A stretch of 64,000 bases of DNA from Anammoximicrobium sp964645045. Its GTDB lineage: Bacteria; Planctomycetota; Planctomycetia; Pirellulales; Pirellulaceae. This document shows, piece after piece, positions 15,001 to 27,000 of this stretch (within the stretch, counting starts at the first letter, position 1; each line of letters begins with the position of its first letter). Position numbers and translations under genes: made by a program. The notes beneath the pieces were generated by a model that saw nothing but the letters and a program-made list of their open reading frames with translations, ran no database searches and was not told where the DNA came from. The stretch is from NCBI GenBank assembly GCA_964645045.1, contig CAZXYZ010000057.1, positions 3,731-67,730 on the forward strand, given 5' to 3'.

Positions 15001-18000
15001 AGGATTAGCAGGTCGACCTTCAGGTAGGCGAACAGCTTGGCGAACAGCCGGCCGTCCACGTCGAACACGGCCAGCGGGGCCAAGATCGGCTCGCCGTACT
15101 TCCACTCGTTCAGAAAGTTGGTGGCCAGTTCGCTCAGCCGCAGCTTGCCGTCCTCGTTGGGATCGTGCAGGTTGAAGTTGATCTCCGCGAAAATCCCGCC
15201 GCCCACGCCGGCTTTGGCTGCGACCAAGTTGATCTCCGCCGCCGCGGTGATGCCGCCGTACAGCTTGACTTCCGGCACGTCGTTCTTGCCGGACGCGTCC
15301 ATGTCGTCGATGAAGAAGCCGTTGATCAGCAGGCTCGGGCTGCGGAACCCCGACTGGAAGAACTCGACCAGTCCCTGCGTGTCGTAGCCGAACGCAAAGT
15401 CGATGTTCGCTCCCAGCCGGCCTTCGATGGCCGCGCCCAGCGGGCCCCAGATCGGGAAGAACTGCGAATAGCGGAATTCGAACTTCAGCGGCTTCGGGTC
15501 GATCCGCACCAGGGTCACGTCGGTCTTGCCCATCAGCAGGCCGAAGACCTGGCCGGGGTCCTTGAGGATCGGGAACGACACCATGTCGCCGAATTTCTCA
15601 TTGCCCAGGTCGCGTGTGAAGCCGGTCGTCGGGGCGGAACTGGGATTCGCCGCTTCCAAGCCGTCCAGGGCGGTGTTCAGGTCGAAGCCCGGCGTCGTAT
15701 TGACGGGCGCGAATGTCTGTCGCCAGGCGCCGCCGGGGGCGGACAGATTGAATTGGAGGTTCGCGTCCGCCGCACTATACACGGTGAACCCGCCGAACGG
15801 CACGATCAGGTTGTCGGTGTCGTCGGGGATGCTGTTGATCAGCGTGATAATCCCGGCGATGTCGCGGATCAGGCCCACGTCGAATTGGTCCGGCGGCGTG
15901 ATCGCCTCGGCGATATCCAACAGCGTCATCGGCTGGCCGGCCAAGTCCGAAATGACCGGGATCGGCGCCGTGATCACGTCGATCAGCGGCTGGATCGGCT
16001 CGGTGATCTCCTTCACCTTGTCCACGATCGGCGAGACGTATTCGGAGATGAAGCTGCCCAGGTCCAGCCCCACGTTGCGGAACTCGACCAGCTTCAAACC
16101 GTCCTGGATCGAATCGCCGATGTCGGCCAGGGCCACGAAGTCACCCTGGTCCCGGTCGCCGATGCTCCACTCGAAATAGAAATCGGCCACGACCTTCGGG
16201 AACGCCGTGTCGGCATTCGGCACCAGGTCGCTGTTCAGTTGCAGTTCCAGCCCCAAGTCGGCAATGGCCTCGGCGGCGATCCCGGCGGTCAGGCGGATGC
16301 TGCCAAAGTCCGCGATCCCGACGCGGGCGTCGTTGTGGTGCTCGTCGAAGATGTCGACGGCGATCGTGGCGCCCAGGTGCGTGTTGCCGTTGTCGTCGGC
16401 GTCCAGTTGCAGGAAGGCCAGCCGGCCGGTCAGCCCCGCGCCGGGCAGCGTCACCTCTGCGTCCAGCCGCAACTCGTCGCTGTCCGACAGGTCCAGGTAA
16501 AAGCCTTTGCCGCCGCCGATGCCGAAGCCCAGATCGACGTCCCAGCCGACGTCCACCTGGACGCCGCCGCGCGTTTCCAGTCCCAGGCCGGGAACGCCCA
16601 GATCGAAGTCGATTCCCGCCCCGGCGTCGACCAGCGTGCCGCCCAGCTTCAGGTTCCACTGCATGAACGCGTCGGCCGGCGCGACGCCCGGATCGTCGAC
16701 GTTGGTTTGCAGCTGGATGTCGGCGATGGTCACGTTCCCGTCGCCGTTGCGATCCGCCAGTATGTCCAGTTGCGTGTGCAGCAGGTTGAACAACTGCTGC
16801 GACACGTAGTTGGCGGTCGGGTCGGTCGACGTTTCCACCACGTTCCGCAAGCCGCCGATGAAGTCCTCGCGGAAGCCGCCCAGGAAATCGGCCGCGTCGG
16901 CCAGCTTGTCGCCGATCAGCGGCAATTTCAAGCCGGCCACCTCGCCGTCCATGAAATCCTGGATGAAGCCCAAAAAGCCGTCCACGCCGTCGATGATCAG
17001 CAGCAGGTTGTCCAGCGCGCTGAACTGGCTGAAGTCGAAGTCCAGGATGTCCGGCGGGACGTAGATAAAGTCGTGATTCGCCCCGATCGACCCGGACACA
17101 TCGATGCCGCCGGCCAGCGAGGCGCTCAGGTTTCCGCCGACCAGGATGTCGCCCCGATACATCGACTCGGTCGGGAAGTACACCGGCAGCTTGCCGTCCA
17201 CGCCGATGTTCATGGACAGGTCCACCGAGCCGCTCAAATCGGTCAGCAGGTCGGTCAGCAGCATCCGCTTGTCCGCGCCTGTGCCGACGGTCAGGGCGGC
17301 GTCCTGGATCGTGAACCCGAAATCGCCTTCCAAACCCAGATTGCCGCCGACGATCCGGCCGCCGACGAACGTCCCGCCGTCCGGGTCACCCAGGCCGATG
17401 CTGAACGCAATGTCCTCGGCGCCGGCGTCCAGCTCGCCCGTGATGCCCGTGCCTTGGAACATCCAGACTTCCGCCGGGTTGTCCAGATCGACGCCGAAGC
17501 TGAGCATCAGGTCCAGACCACCCCGCGTCCGCAGGTCCGCCCCGCCGGACAGTTCAAACCCTTCGGTCGGCAGTTCAAAGCCGATCGGCAGCGACTTGGA
17601 GAAGCCCGGCTGGAACTTGAGGTCGAACCGCAGGATCTTCGTCGCCCCGTCGCGGACCAGCGTCAGGTCCAGCAGATCGCTGGATTGCGGGATGTTGAAC
17701 GCCTCTTTCAGCTTCTGTTCCAGGAGCTGCACCGTGCCGGCCGGATTGGACTCGACCAGGTCCAACGCCTCCGCAAACTTGTCGGCGTAGGCCAGCATGT
17801 CGTTGACGCTGACGTTGATCAGCGGGATCGGCTCGTTCAGGAAATCGAAAGCCTCGAAGCCCCGCAGGAAATCGACGAGCGCCCGCAAGGCGTCCACCAC
17901 GTCCTGGAAGCCAATGTCATCGAAGTTGCCCAGGTCGTCAAAGTTGGCGGTCGTCACACGGACCGACGGCGCCAGGGGCGTCGCCCCCGTGACGGCGCTC

Positions 18001-21000
18001 AGCGGACCGGCCGGCAGCGTGTCGAACACCGTCAGCGTCGTCAGGCCCGTGCCGCCGCTGTAGTTGATCGCGTCGATTTTGGTGTTCACCGTGCCGTCGG
18101 CCCCGACGATCGTCAAGTCCGAGCCGCGGAGCAGGTCGTCCCGCTGATCGCCGGTCACGGTCAGCGTCGTGCCGTTGACGCGCACCGGACTGCTCAGCGG
18201 CAGCGAATTGGGCCGGGTGTTGAACAAGTCGCCCAGGTTTAACAGCTGGACCGTTGCCGACGGGCTGGCTCCCGTCTGGATCAGGCCCAGCGAAGGCGTG
18301 ACGTTCACCGAGAAAGTCAGGTCGCCGCCGCCGCTGATGACGGGCATTTCGATCAGCGGGCTGACAATCCGCGGCGGGTCGTCCGCGAAGTGGATCTCGC
18401 CCAGGCTGTCGATCAGTTCCTTGAGCGTGATTTTGCCGTCCGGGTCGGTCTGATCGGGGTCCTGGAGCGCGATCGACACGTCGCCTTCCAGGTGCCCGTC
18501 GCCGGTCAGTTCGACACTGACGAACCCGAACCTGGCGGCCACCTTGACGCCGTCGTTCGGCGTGTCGATTTCGAAGCCGGCCCCGGCGTGGGCGTTCTCG
18601 ATGAACAGCCGCTCCATCAGATCGACGCCGCCCAGCGGCGCGCTGTCAAAGCGGTGGTCCCGCGTCTCGTTGGGATCGTCCGGGTCGGCCACGTCCGCGC
18701 CCTTGATGCCCAGCAAGTTGGCGGCCAGCGAGCCAACCGCGTTCTCGACTTTGAACACCGTGTTGCCGGCGGCCACCGTGTCGACCAGCCGCAGCCGCGT
18801 GTTGTTGCCCGCGAACTGCACGTCCACCTTGCCGCCCGTCTGCGTCTCGATGGCGGAGATCACGTCGCCCAGCGTCGGGTCGGCCGGCAGGTTGTCGAAC
18901 GCGACCTGGTGGACCGAGCCGTCCCGGACGGTGACCACGATGTCCGCCCCGCTGCCGACATTGTTCGTGCCCAGCCCCAATTCCGTCACGGCCGGGTTGC
19001 CGCCGGCGGCCGTGACGCTGAACGCCGTCGTGCCCGGCACCGTGGCCGTCAGCAGCAGCTTGCGGCCGACCGAACTGACCTTGACCTTGTCCTTCAGCAC
19101 GCCGGACGACGCATCGTCGACGGCCTTTTGCACGTCGTTCACGACGTCGACGATATTGCGGTTTGGGTCCGTGTCGGCTTTGGGCACCGTGACCGTGACC
19201 GGCGCGCCGCCGTTGGCCGTGTTCAGCGTCACGTTGAAGACCGCGTTGGCGGACAGCCGGCCGACGAAACCGGACACGTCGGCGGCGGCCTTCAACAGCA
19301 GCTGGCCGTCCTGCACCGTCGCCGTCTGCTTGTCGCGGAAGCCCAACTGGATGTAAGCCGGCGAGCCGTTCAGCACTTGGATTTCGAGCGTGCCCGAATT
19401 GCCCACGCGGTGCAACGCCAGCCGGTTGCCGTCCGCTTGAGCCTGGACCTGGGCGGCCAGCCCGGCGGCGGTGAGGGCCGCGTTCATGTCGGCTACCAAC
19501 TCGGCCGTCGTCGTGTTGGTGGACGTGTCGTCCTTGTCCACCGTCACTTCCACCGCCCCGCCGCCGTTGACCTTCAATTTGAAGCTCGCGTCGGCCCCCA
19601 GCCGCCCGTAGATCGTCGACACGTCGTTCGGCGCGGCGACCACCAAGTCTTTATTGAAGGTGATCGCCCCGTCCTTCAGCGACGCCAGGGGCGTGCTGTT
19701 GCTCAGATCGACGTGCCCCTCGTCGCCCAGATACACGCCCAGCGTGATCCCCAGCCGCCCGTCGGCCGACAGGTGCAACTGGCCGTCGCTGGTCAGATCG
19801 CCGAACGGCCCGAAGCCGAAGTTGAAATCCAGCGGCACGTCCGCCGTCCCGAAGGTCTCGTCCAGCGTCAGGTCGATCAACAGCGACTCGCGGCCCGCGT
19901 CGTAGACCACCGGGCTGCCCGGTCCGATGATCTCCGTCAGTTTCTGGGCCAATTCCTGCACCGTCGCCCACCGCCGCGTGGTCCCCGTCACGAAGCTGGG
20001 CTGGTTGGCCCCGTCCAGCAGCTTGGGCACGTCGTCGCCCGGGTCGTCGTTGTCCAGGTCGTCGATCAGCAGGTTGTCGCGGATCAGGTCCGCTCCTTCC
20101 AGCACGCCGCGGAGGGCGTCGCCGACCAGCGGAATGTCCACCTTGAACGCATCGCTCTGGCCGAAATCGCCCAGCCACGTCGTGAGTTGCCCCAGCAGGC
20201 TGACGAACCGGCCGGCGTCCATGTTCGTAAAGTTCTCCATGTCGCCCAGGTTCGTGGGCAGTGTCACGCTGAGCGTGCTGGGGTCGGAGATGTCCAGCCA
20301 GTCGATCCCCAGGGTCGTGTCCGGCCCCGGCGCGATGCCCAGGAACGGGGCGCTGATCGGCAGGGCCAGGGTCGCCGACCCCGCCAGGCTGAAGTCGATC
20401 AGCGTCTCGGGGTTGCTCAGGCCCGCGACGATCTCGCCGACCGTGATCCGCCCGTCCGCTTCCGGCCCCACGCCCGGATCGGTCAACTCGACGCCCACCG
20501 TAGCGGCGATGGCCGCGTTGCCGTCCACGATATCGATCCCCAGGAACCCAAACCGCGCCGCGGCGTCGACGTCGGCCGCCGCCACCGAGATGCCGGCGGA
20601 AAACGACGTGTCTTTCAGGAACAGCCATTCGGCCGGGCTCTCGCCGTCAGACGCCGCTTTCAGATCCAGCCCCACCGTGATCTGGGCGCCCAGCGTCGCG
20701 TTGATCGCCGCCAGCGTGCTGAAATCCAGCCCGGCCAGCCCCTCTTCCAGATCGAAGCCCATCGACAGCGTGTCGCTCAGCGCAAAGTCCTTGGTGAACT
20801 GGAAGTGGAACAGCACCGACTTGCTGGCCGCGTCGTAGGTCACAAAGTCGCCCAGGTTCGCCAGGTCGATCAGGTAATTCGCATCCAGATCATTCAGCGA
20901 GGAGCTCAGAGCGGACGTCAAACCCTGGATCGTCAGGAACGATGCGATCGTCGAGTCCGGGTCGCCGTTGCGCTCGTACAGCCGGCTGACGACGCGTTCG

Positions 21001-24000
21001 TCGAACGTGTCCATCAGGTTGACGATTTGATCGAAGCCTTGTTCGACAAAGGGAATGTCGATCGTGACGTTGGCCGAGATATCGCCCAGCTGGACGGTCA
21101 GCGAGCGGAACTGCGCCACCAACTCGTCCGGCTTGATCTTCAGGAAGTTCTTGAGATCGTTCCAACCGCCACTCGGCGTCGTGGTGACCACGGGCGTGGA
21201 CGTCTCCAGATCGGCCCACGCCATGGTGACTTGCGTGTCGCTGATCGGGAACAAGGGGCCCAACCCCGGCAGCACGGGCAGGACCGTCAGCGTGGCCTGC
21301 ACCTGCAGGTCCTGCGCGCCGGGGCTATCCACGCGGAATTCGACCCGCCCGCTGACGGCCGTGTTGTTCAGTTCCGCCAAGCGGATCTTCCCATCCGCCG
21401 CTTCGCCGGCCAACTCGTGGAACTTGAAGTTCAGCCCCAGATTCGGATCGAACGTGACCGTCGCCCCGTCCACCTCGACGCCCAGAAAACCGTACTTCCC
21501 CTCGGCCTTCAGCCCGCTGCCGTCGAGCGTGAGGTGGGACACGGACAGTTCGGGCGCCGCCGCGTTCGGCGCAATGAAGAACCCGTCGGCGTCAACGCCG
21601 AAGGTCATGTCCAGCGTCGCCTGGAAGCCGATCTCCGCCATGCCTTCCAGGGTCAACGTGCCGTCATCCACGTTGACGGAATCGAGCAAGGCGCTGCCGT
21701 CCAGTCGGATGCCCACGATGCCCGAAAGCGGCTTGGTCACCATCACGTCGAAGGTCGTCACGCCGCCCACTTCGCTGAACGTGACGTTGCCCGGCGTGTC
21801 GTCCAGGGCGTCCAGCATCGCGGCCAGTTCCGCCGAACTGGCGGCCATCGCCGCGAGGTTCTGCATGTTCAACGAATCCAGGCCCGTGGCCAGGATGCGG
21901 TCGAACAGCGTGCGGCCGTCATGCGACTGCAGCAAGCCCTCGGGCCGCACCTGGACGGTCCCGAACCGGCTGGGGAACGACAGCGGATCGGGCTGGTCGC
22001 GCACGGTGCCGCCCGTGGCGTTGTACAGCGACCCGGGGTTCAGGAACGAGAGCAACTCGTTCCGCAGCGATTGGTTCATTAACCGTCCGAGGGCCGCGCC
22101 CGTGCCGCGAATCCCGTTCGCGATCGGAGGCGCCGCTGCCGGTGGCGTCACGCCCAGGTTCGGCGCCGACTCGATCCCGTTCGCCTTGACGTTCGTGACG
22201 CGTTCCGCGCCGAAGGCGTCGTTGCCGCTCCAGTCCGTCCCCAGCGGCAGCGCGCCGGCCACCAACGGCGACAGGGACACGGAGAACGGATTCTCGAACT
22301 CAAGCGTGTCCGCGCCCGCCGAGTCCGAGATGTGAATCCCGCCCGGCAGGAAGGGCAGTCCCCGGCGGGCGTCCAACTGGATCGTGTCGTCTCCGCCCAG
22401 AGTCTGAATGGTCAGCGTGTCGATGCCGGTGATGTCGAACGTCTTGGTCGGCCGGGAAAGCTCGGTGCCGCCGGCATTGTACACGTACAGATCCAGCATC
22501 CACGGCTTGTCGGGATTGACCGCCAGCCGGACCACGTCGTTGGCGCCCGACGTGGTGATCGTGAGCGCATTGTTCGCCTGGACCGCCGGCAGGGCCGGGC
22601 GGATCGTGAACGCGCCGCGGCCGAGGGTGCCGGCCAGGAGCACGTCGTCGGTCGCGTCGTAACGCAGGTCGCGAACCAACACGTTGGGCAGCCCGGCACC
22701 GAACTCCGACCAATGGCTGTTCACCCCCGGGGCCAGCGTGCGGAACACGCCGCCCTGGCCGCCGACGAGCAGGATGTTCTGGTCGTCCGCCGAACTCGCC
22801 GTCGCGCCCGGATCGACGACCACGGTGATCGTATAGGGATTCTCGTCGCCCGCCCGGCTGCTCAGCCCCGCGACTTTGGCCAGGTCGCCGGTCACGTCCG
22901 TCCAGTCGTAGGCGAAATCGTTGGGATTGCCGACGATCCGCTCGCCGAACCACACGTTGCCGTCGCCGTCGACGACGTACAGGTTCCGCCAGTTGTCCGG
23001 ATCCAGCACGAGGTCGCGGATCTCGGCGCCGCCGGGCAGGCCTTGCCGCCAGGACTTGATTTCCATGAAGTTCTGGCCTGCGTCCCGCCGCATCAGCAGC
23101 TTGCCGGTCTGCGTCGTGGCGGCGCCGGTCGTGACGGTAGCCCACACGCCGGCATAGGCGATGCGCGGCTTGTCCACCAGTTGGTCGGCGACGTCGCGTT
23201 CCCGGCCGCCGTAGGCCAGCGCCGTTACTTTCCCGACCTTGGCGTTCGGATCGGGCTTCCACTGGAAGGCGCCGGACCACACGGGCGCGCCGTTCTGCAG
23301 CGTGATGTCGTCGCCCGGGTCGCCGCCGGACAGGTCCGGGTCTTCTTCGTACAGGTACTCCGTCCCGATCATCAGCAGCGTGGGGTCGACGGTATTGACT
23401 TCCCAAAACGTGCGAAACGGAATCGTCGAGTCGAACAGTCTGAGTTCGTCGTCGTCAAAGATCCCCGTGTCGTTGACTTCCAAGGCCAGGAGACGCCCCG
23501 TCTTGGACAGGTCCGTAAACGCCCGGAGTTGGCCCAGATTCTGGGCACTGCCATAGAGGACGCCGTGTCCGTCGATGACAGCCGTCTGCACGATCTGGCC
23601 GTCCGCCTGGATCAGGTGGTCCCAAACGAGATTATTCGGCCCGCTTTGCCGCGGGACGCCGTTGTCTTGCGCCCCGCCGATGATCACCTCGTTGACCGGA
23701 TCGTAGGCGACCGAATTGAACTCCGTCAGCCGCAGGTTGCCGTTCAGCGAAACCCAAGACCGAGGGTCATCGGGCCCCGGAGTGGGATTATACAGCCGAA
23801 AGACCCCGCCGTCATCCACTTCGATGATGTGCCCGCCGGTGTCGAACACCATATTGCGTGAATCGGCGTGGGGCCCGGTTCCCGGCAGCGGCCCCGCCCC
23901 GTCCGGATCGGCCCCGTTGTTGGTGATCGGCGACCACGCTGTCGAGCCGCCACTCAGCACGCCGCGAAACAGCCGCCCCGTATAGTTCGTCGCGCCGGCC

Positions 24001-27000
24001 GTGTTGGGCCAGGCTCCGTTCTTCTGCGGCTGCGTGTCGCCGCCGACGAACACGACGTTCGGATCGGTCTGATCGGGCAGCAGGGAGAAGTGCTTCAGCG
24101 CCTGGCCGCCCGCGCTGATCCCGCCGTCGGCGTCGCCGGGGCGTCCGAGCGCCACCCAGGTACTGCCGCCGTCATTCGACCGATAGACGTTGGACACGCG
24201 TTCCGTGTCCGCCACGGTGACCAGGACCGCGTCGCCCGGAACCGGCGTCTTGCCCAGACCGGCCGTCAGCGTGAGCGTGTTGGCAACCCGGTCGATGGAT
24301 GCGATCGTCCCCGTCTTCTTGCCGCCGGTGCTCCAAGTGAAGACGGCGCTGTCGCCCACTTCGAACTCGGCCACGGAGTTCAAGCGGATCACCGTATCCC
24401 CGTCGCCGGCGACCGGCGTCACGGTGCCGCGCGCGACACGCACCACGCCCGCATACACCGGCCGCTTGTTCGTCACGGGATCCAGGGCCTCGCTGACGGC
24501 CAAGCGGATCCGCAGCGCCCCTGCCAGGTCCATCGTCCCGTTGACTTTCGTGAACGTCTCGCCGCCGTCGGTGCTGCGGTACACGCCGTTTCCCGGCACG
24601 CCGACAAACACGCGGCTGGAATCCTGCGGATCGACAGCCAGTTCGTGGATGCCGCTGGCGACGGGCAACGTTGAAGTCGCGGGGGTGAAGGTCACGTTCA
24701 GCGTCAAGCCGGTCCCGTGGCCGCCGGCCGTCGCCACGGGGTTGGCGGGTTGCGTCGCGTACACGCCGCCGTTCACCAGCGACACCGCGGTCACGACGCC
24801 GCCCGTGACCGCCTCGACGCGCACCCGCGCCGCTTCGGCGCCCGTTCCGACCTGGACGATGTCGCCCACCAGGTAGTCCGGTCCCGGGGGGGATTCTTGG
24901 GCGGTTCCGCCATAGGCCACCGTCGGCGTGCCGGTCACTTTGTGGCCCTGAATGTGCTCGAACGTGACGCCGCCGTCGGTGCTGCGGTACAGGCCCGACG
25001 CCGCCGTCACGAGCATCGTCGAACCGGAGACGAACAGCCCGCGGATGGTGTTGTCCTCGAATTCCGGCGCGCGAATCAGCGTCCAAGTGATCTTGCGATC
25101 GGGACCCTCCACTCCCTTCAGAATCCCCATGGCGGAGCCATAGTCGATCCAACTGCTCGTGCGCCCCGTGGCCGCGTAGATGGTCACCTTCCCCACTTCC
25201 AGCTCGTCAAACGCCAGGGCGGAAATGGACAACGAAGGATACTGGTCCGTGAGGGGCTCCCACGTCCGCCCGTCGTCTACCGTCCGCCACACGCCGCCGT
25301 TGACCGCCCCGATGTACATCGTGCCCGGCCGGGTCGGGTCGACCAAAACCGTCTGGATCGCGCCACTCACGGTCGGTTCTTGCAGGCCCGCGACCAAGGC
25401 GCCGGTAATCGGGCCGGGTCCTTGCTCCTGCCATTGCGGCTGCGCCGTCGCCGTGACCGTGGCGCGGGAGGTCGCCTCGACGTTGCTGATGCTGCCCGCC
25501 GCAATGCCCTGCAGGTCGTACAGCACATCCGAGCCATCCCCGCCGTTGATCGTGAACGTCCCGGTGTAGCCGGCGCCGAGCGACTCGATCAGAATCTGGT
25601 CGGCCCCGTCGTTGCCGTTGATGACAATCGAGTCGACGGTGGTCAGCGCCGCGGTGTACGCCGGCTTGCCCGTGCCGTCAAGGTTCTCAAAGAACTGCAG
25701 GAAGTTCCCCGTGGCGTCCGGCCGGATCAGCCACGTGTCCTCGGCGGCCGTGCCCGTCAGCGTGACCGTCTGCCCGCCGGTCCAGTCCAACAGCAAACGG
25801 TCGGCGTAGACCTCAAACGGAAAGGGCGCGTTCCCCTCGGCCCACCCTTGGTTGTTCTGGCTGTTCGAGTTGTCCGCCCACGTCGCGTAGGCCAGACCCC
25901 CGTAAGCTGCGATCCCCGTGTAGTCGCCGAAATCGTTGGGGTCGTTTTTGCCGGGCCCAAAATCGGCGCGGTCCTCATTCGACCAGCCGTCGCTGACTTT
26001 GATGTTGGGCCGGAACGTCACTCCGCCGTCCACGCTGACCGTGGCCCAGTATTCGACTTCGGTGTTGGGAACGCCACCGCCATCGTCGGTGGGACTGCCG
26101 GCGCCCGTGTCCCGCCGCGCGTCGTACCACGAAACCCATAACGCGCCGTTCGTCTGGTCCACGGAGATATTTTGAAAGAACTGGCTGTTCGTCCCCGGGT
26201 CGTCATGGTTGACTCGGACCGCCGCCGACCAACTCCCGTCGGCCCCATCGCTGTTTGAATACCGAACGAAGATGTCGGTGTTGTTGCTCTCGTCGACCGG
26301 CTCATCCGCGTAGGCCACATACAGCCGCCCGTTGCGCGGCCCGCCGCTACGGTCGTACATCACGTACGGACTGGCGAACGCCTGCCGCTCGGGGGTGGCC
26401 GGGATTCCGTCAAATCCACCCACATTGGAGGAAACAATGGTGGTATCCGTTCCGAACGAGACACCGTCTTGCAGGCCGTTCAAGTCCCGGTCGAAGCGCA
26501 AGGCCGCCGGGCCGACAGTATCGGACGGCTGCATCCATGTTACGACGACTTGTCCGGCCGGTCCCACGGCCGGCACGGCGAAGTTGTTCTGCCCGCCGGA
26601 ATCGTTGATCGGCACGCGTGCCGAAAACGAACCGACGCTGCCCCGCCCGGCCACGCTCGCCCCCTGAATGAACACATCCGCGACACCACTGCCTACGACC
26701 TCGCGGGAATACGTGATCCACACCGCCTGGTTTCCCGGCGTGGCCGCGTCGGGGCCGACGGCGACCCACGGCTTGTCGACGCCCGAGCCGTCCGCCCCCT
26801 TCGGGAGGCTATCCAACACGCGGAAGTCCACAAAACTGGCCCCACCGTCGGTGCTCCGGCCGTACACGATGTCGTCGATCTGCTGGTTGCTGAGGTCCTC
26901 CCAGCGCCGCATGTAGACCAGGTGGACATTGCCGAAATCGTCCACCGCCACCGCGCCGTCAAACCGCGCTAGGCTGCTTCCTGCCGAGCTTTGCAGCCCG

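Noticed and set aside
60..22082. Very long plus-strand open frames (up to 2,858 codons) rich in Arg, Val, Ala, Gln and His
   Set aside because: They are in direct antisense register with the giant minus-strand gene and arise from its GC-ending codons (GAC/GGC read as GTC/GCC). They show no domains and no ribosome binding sites.
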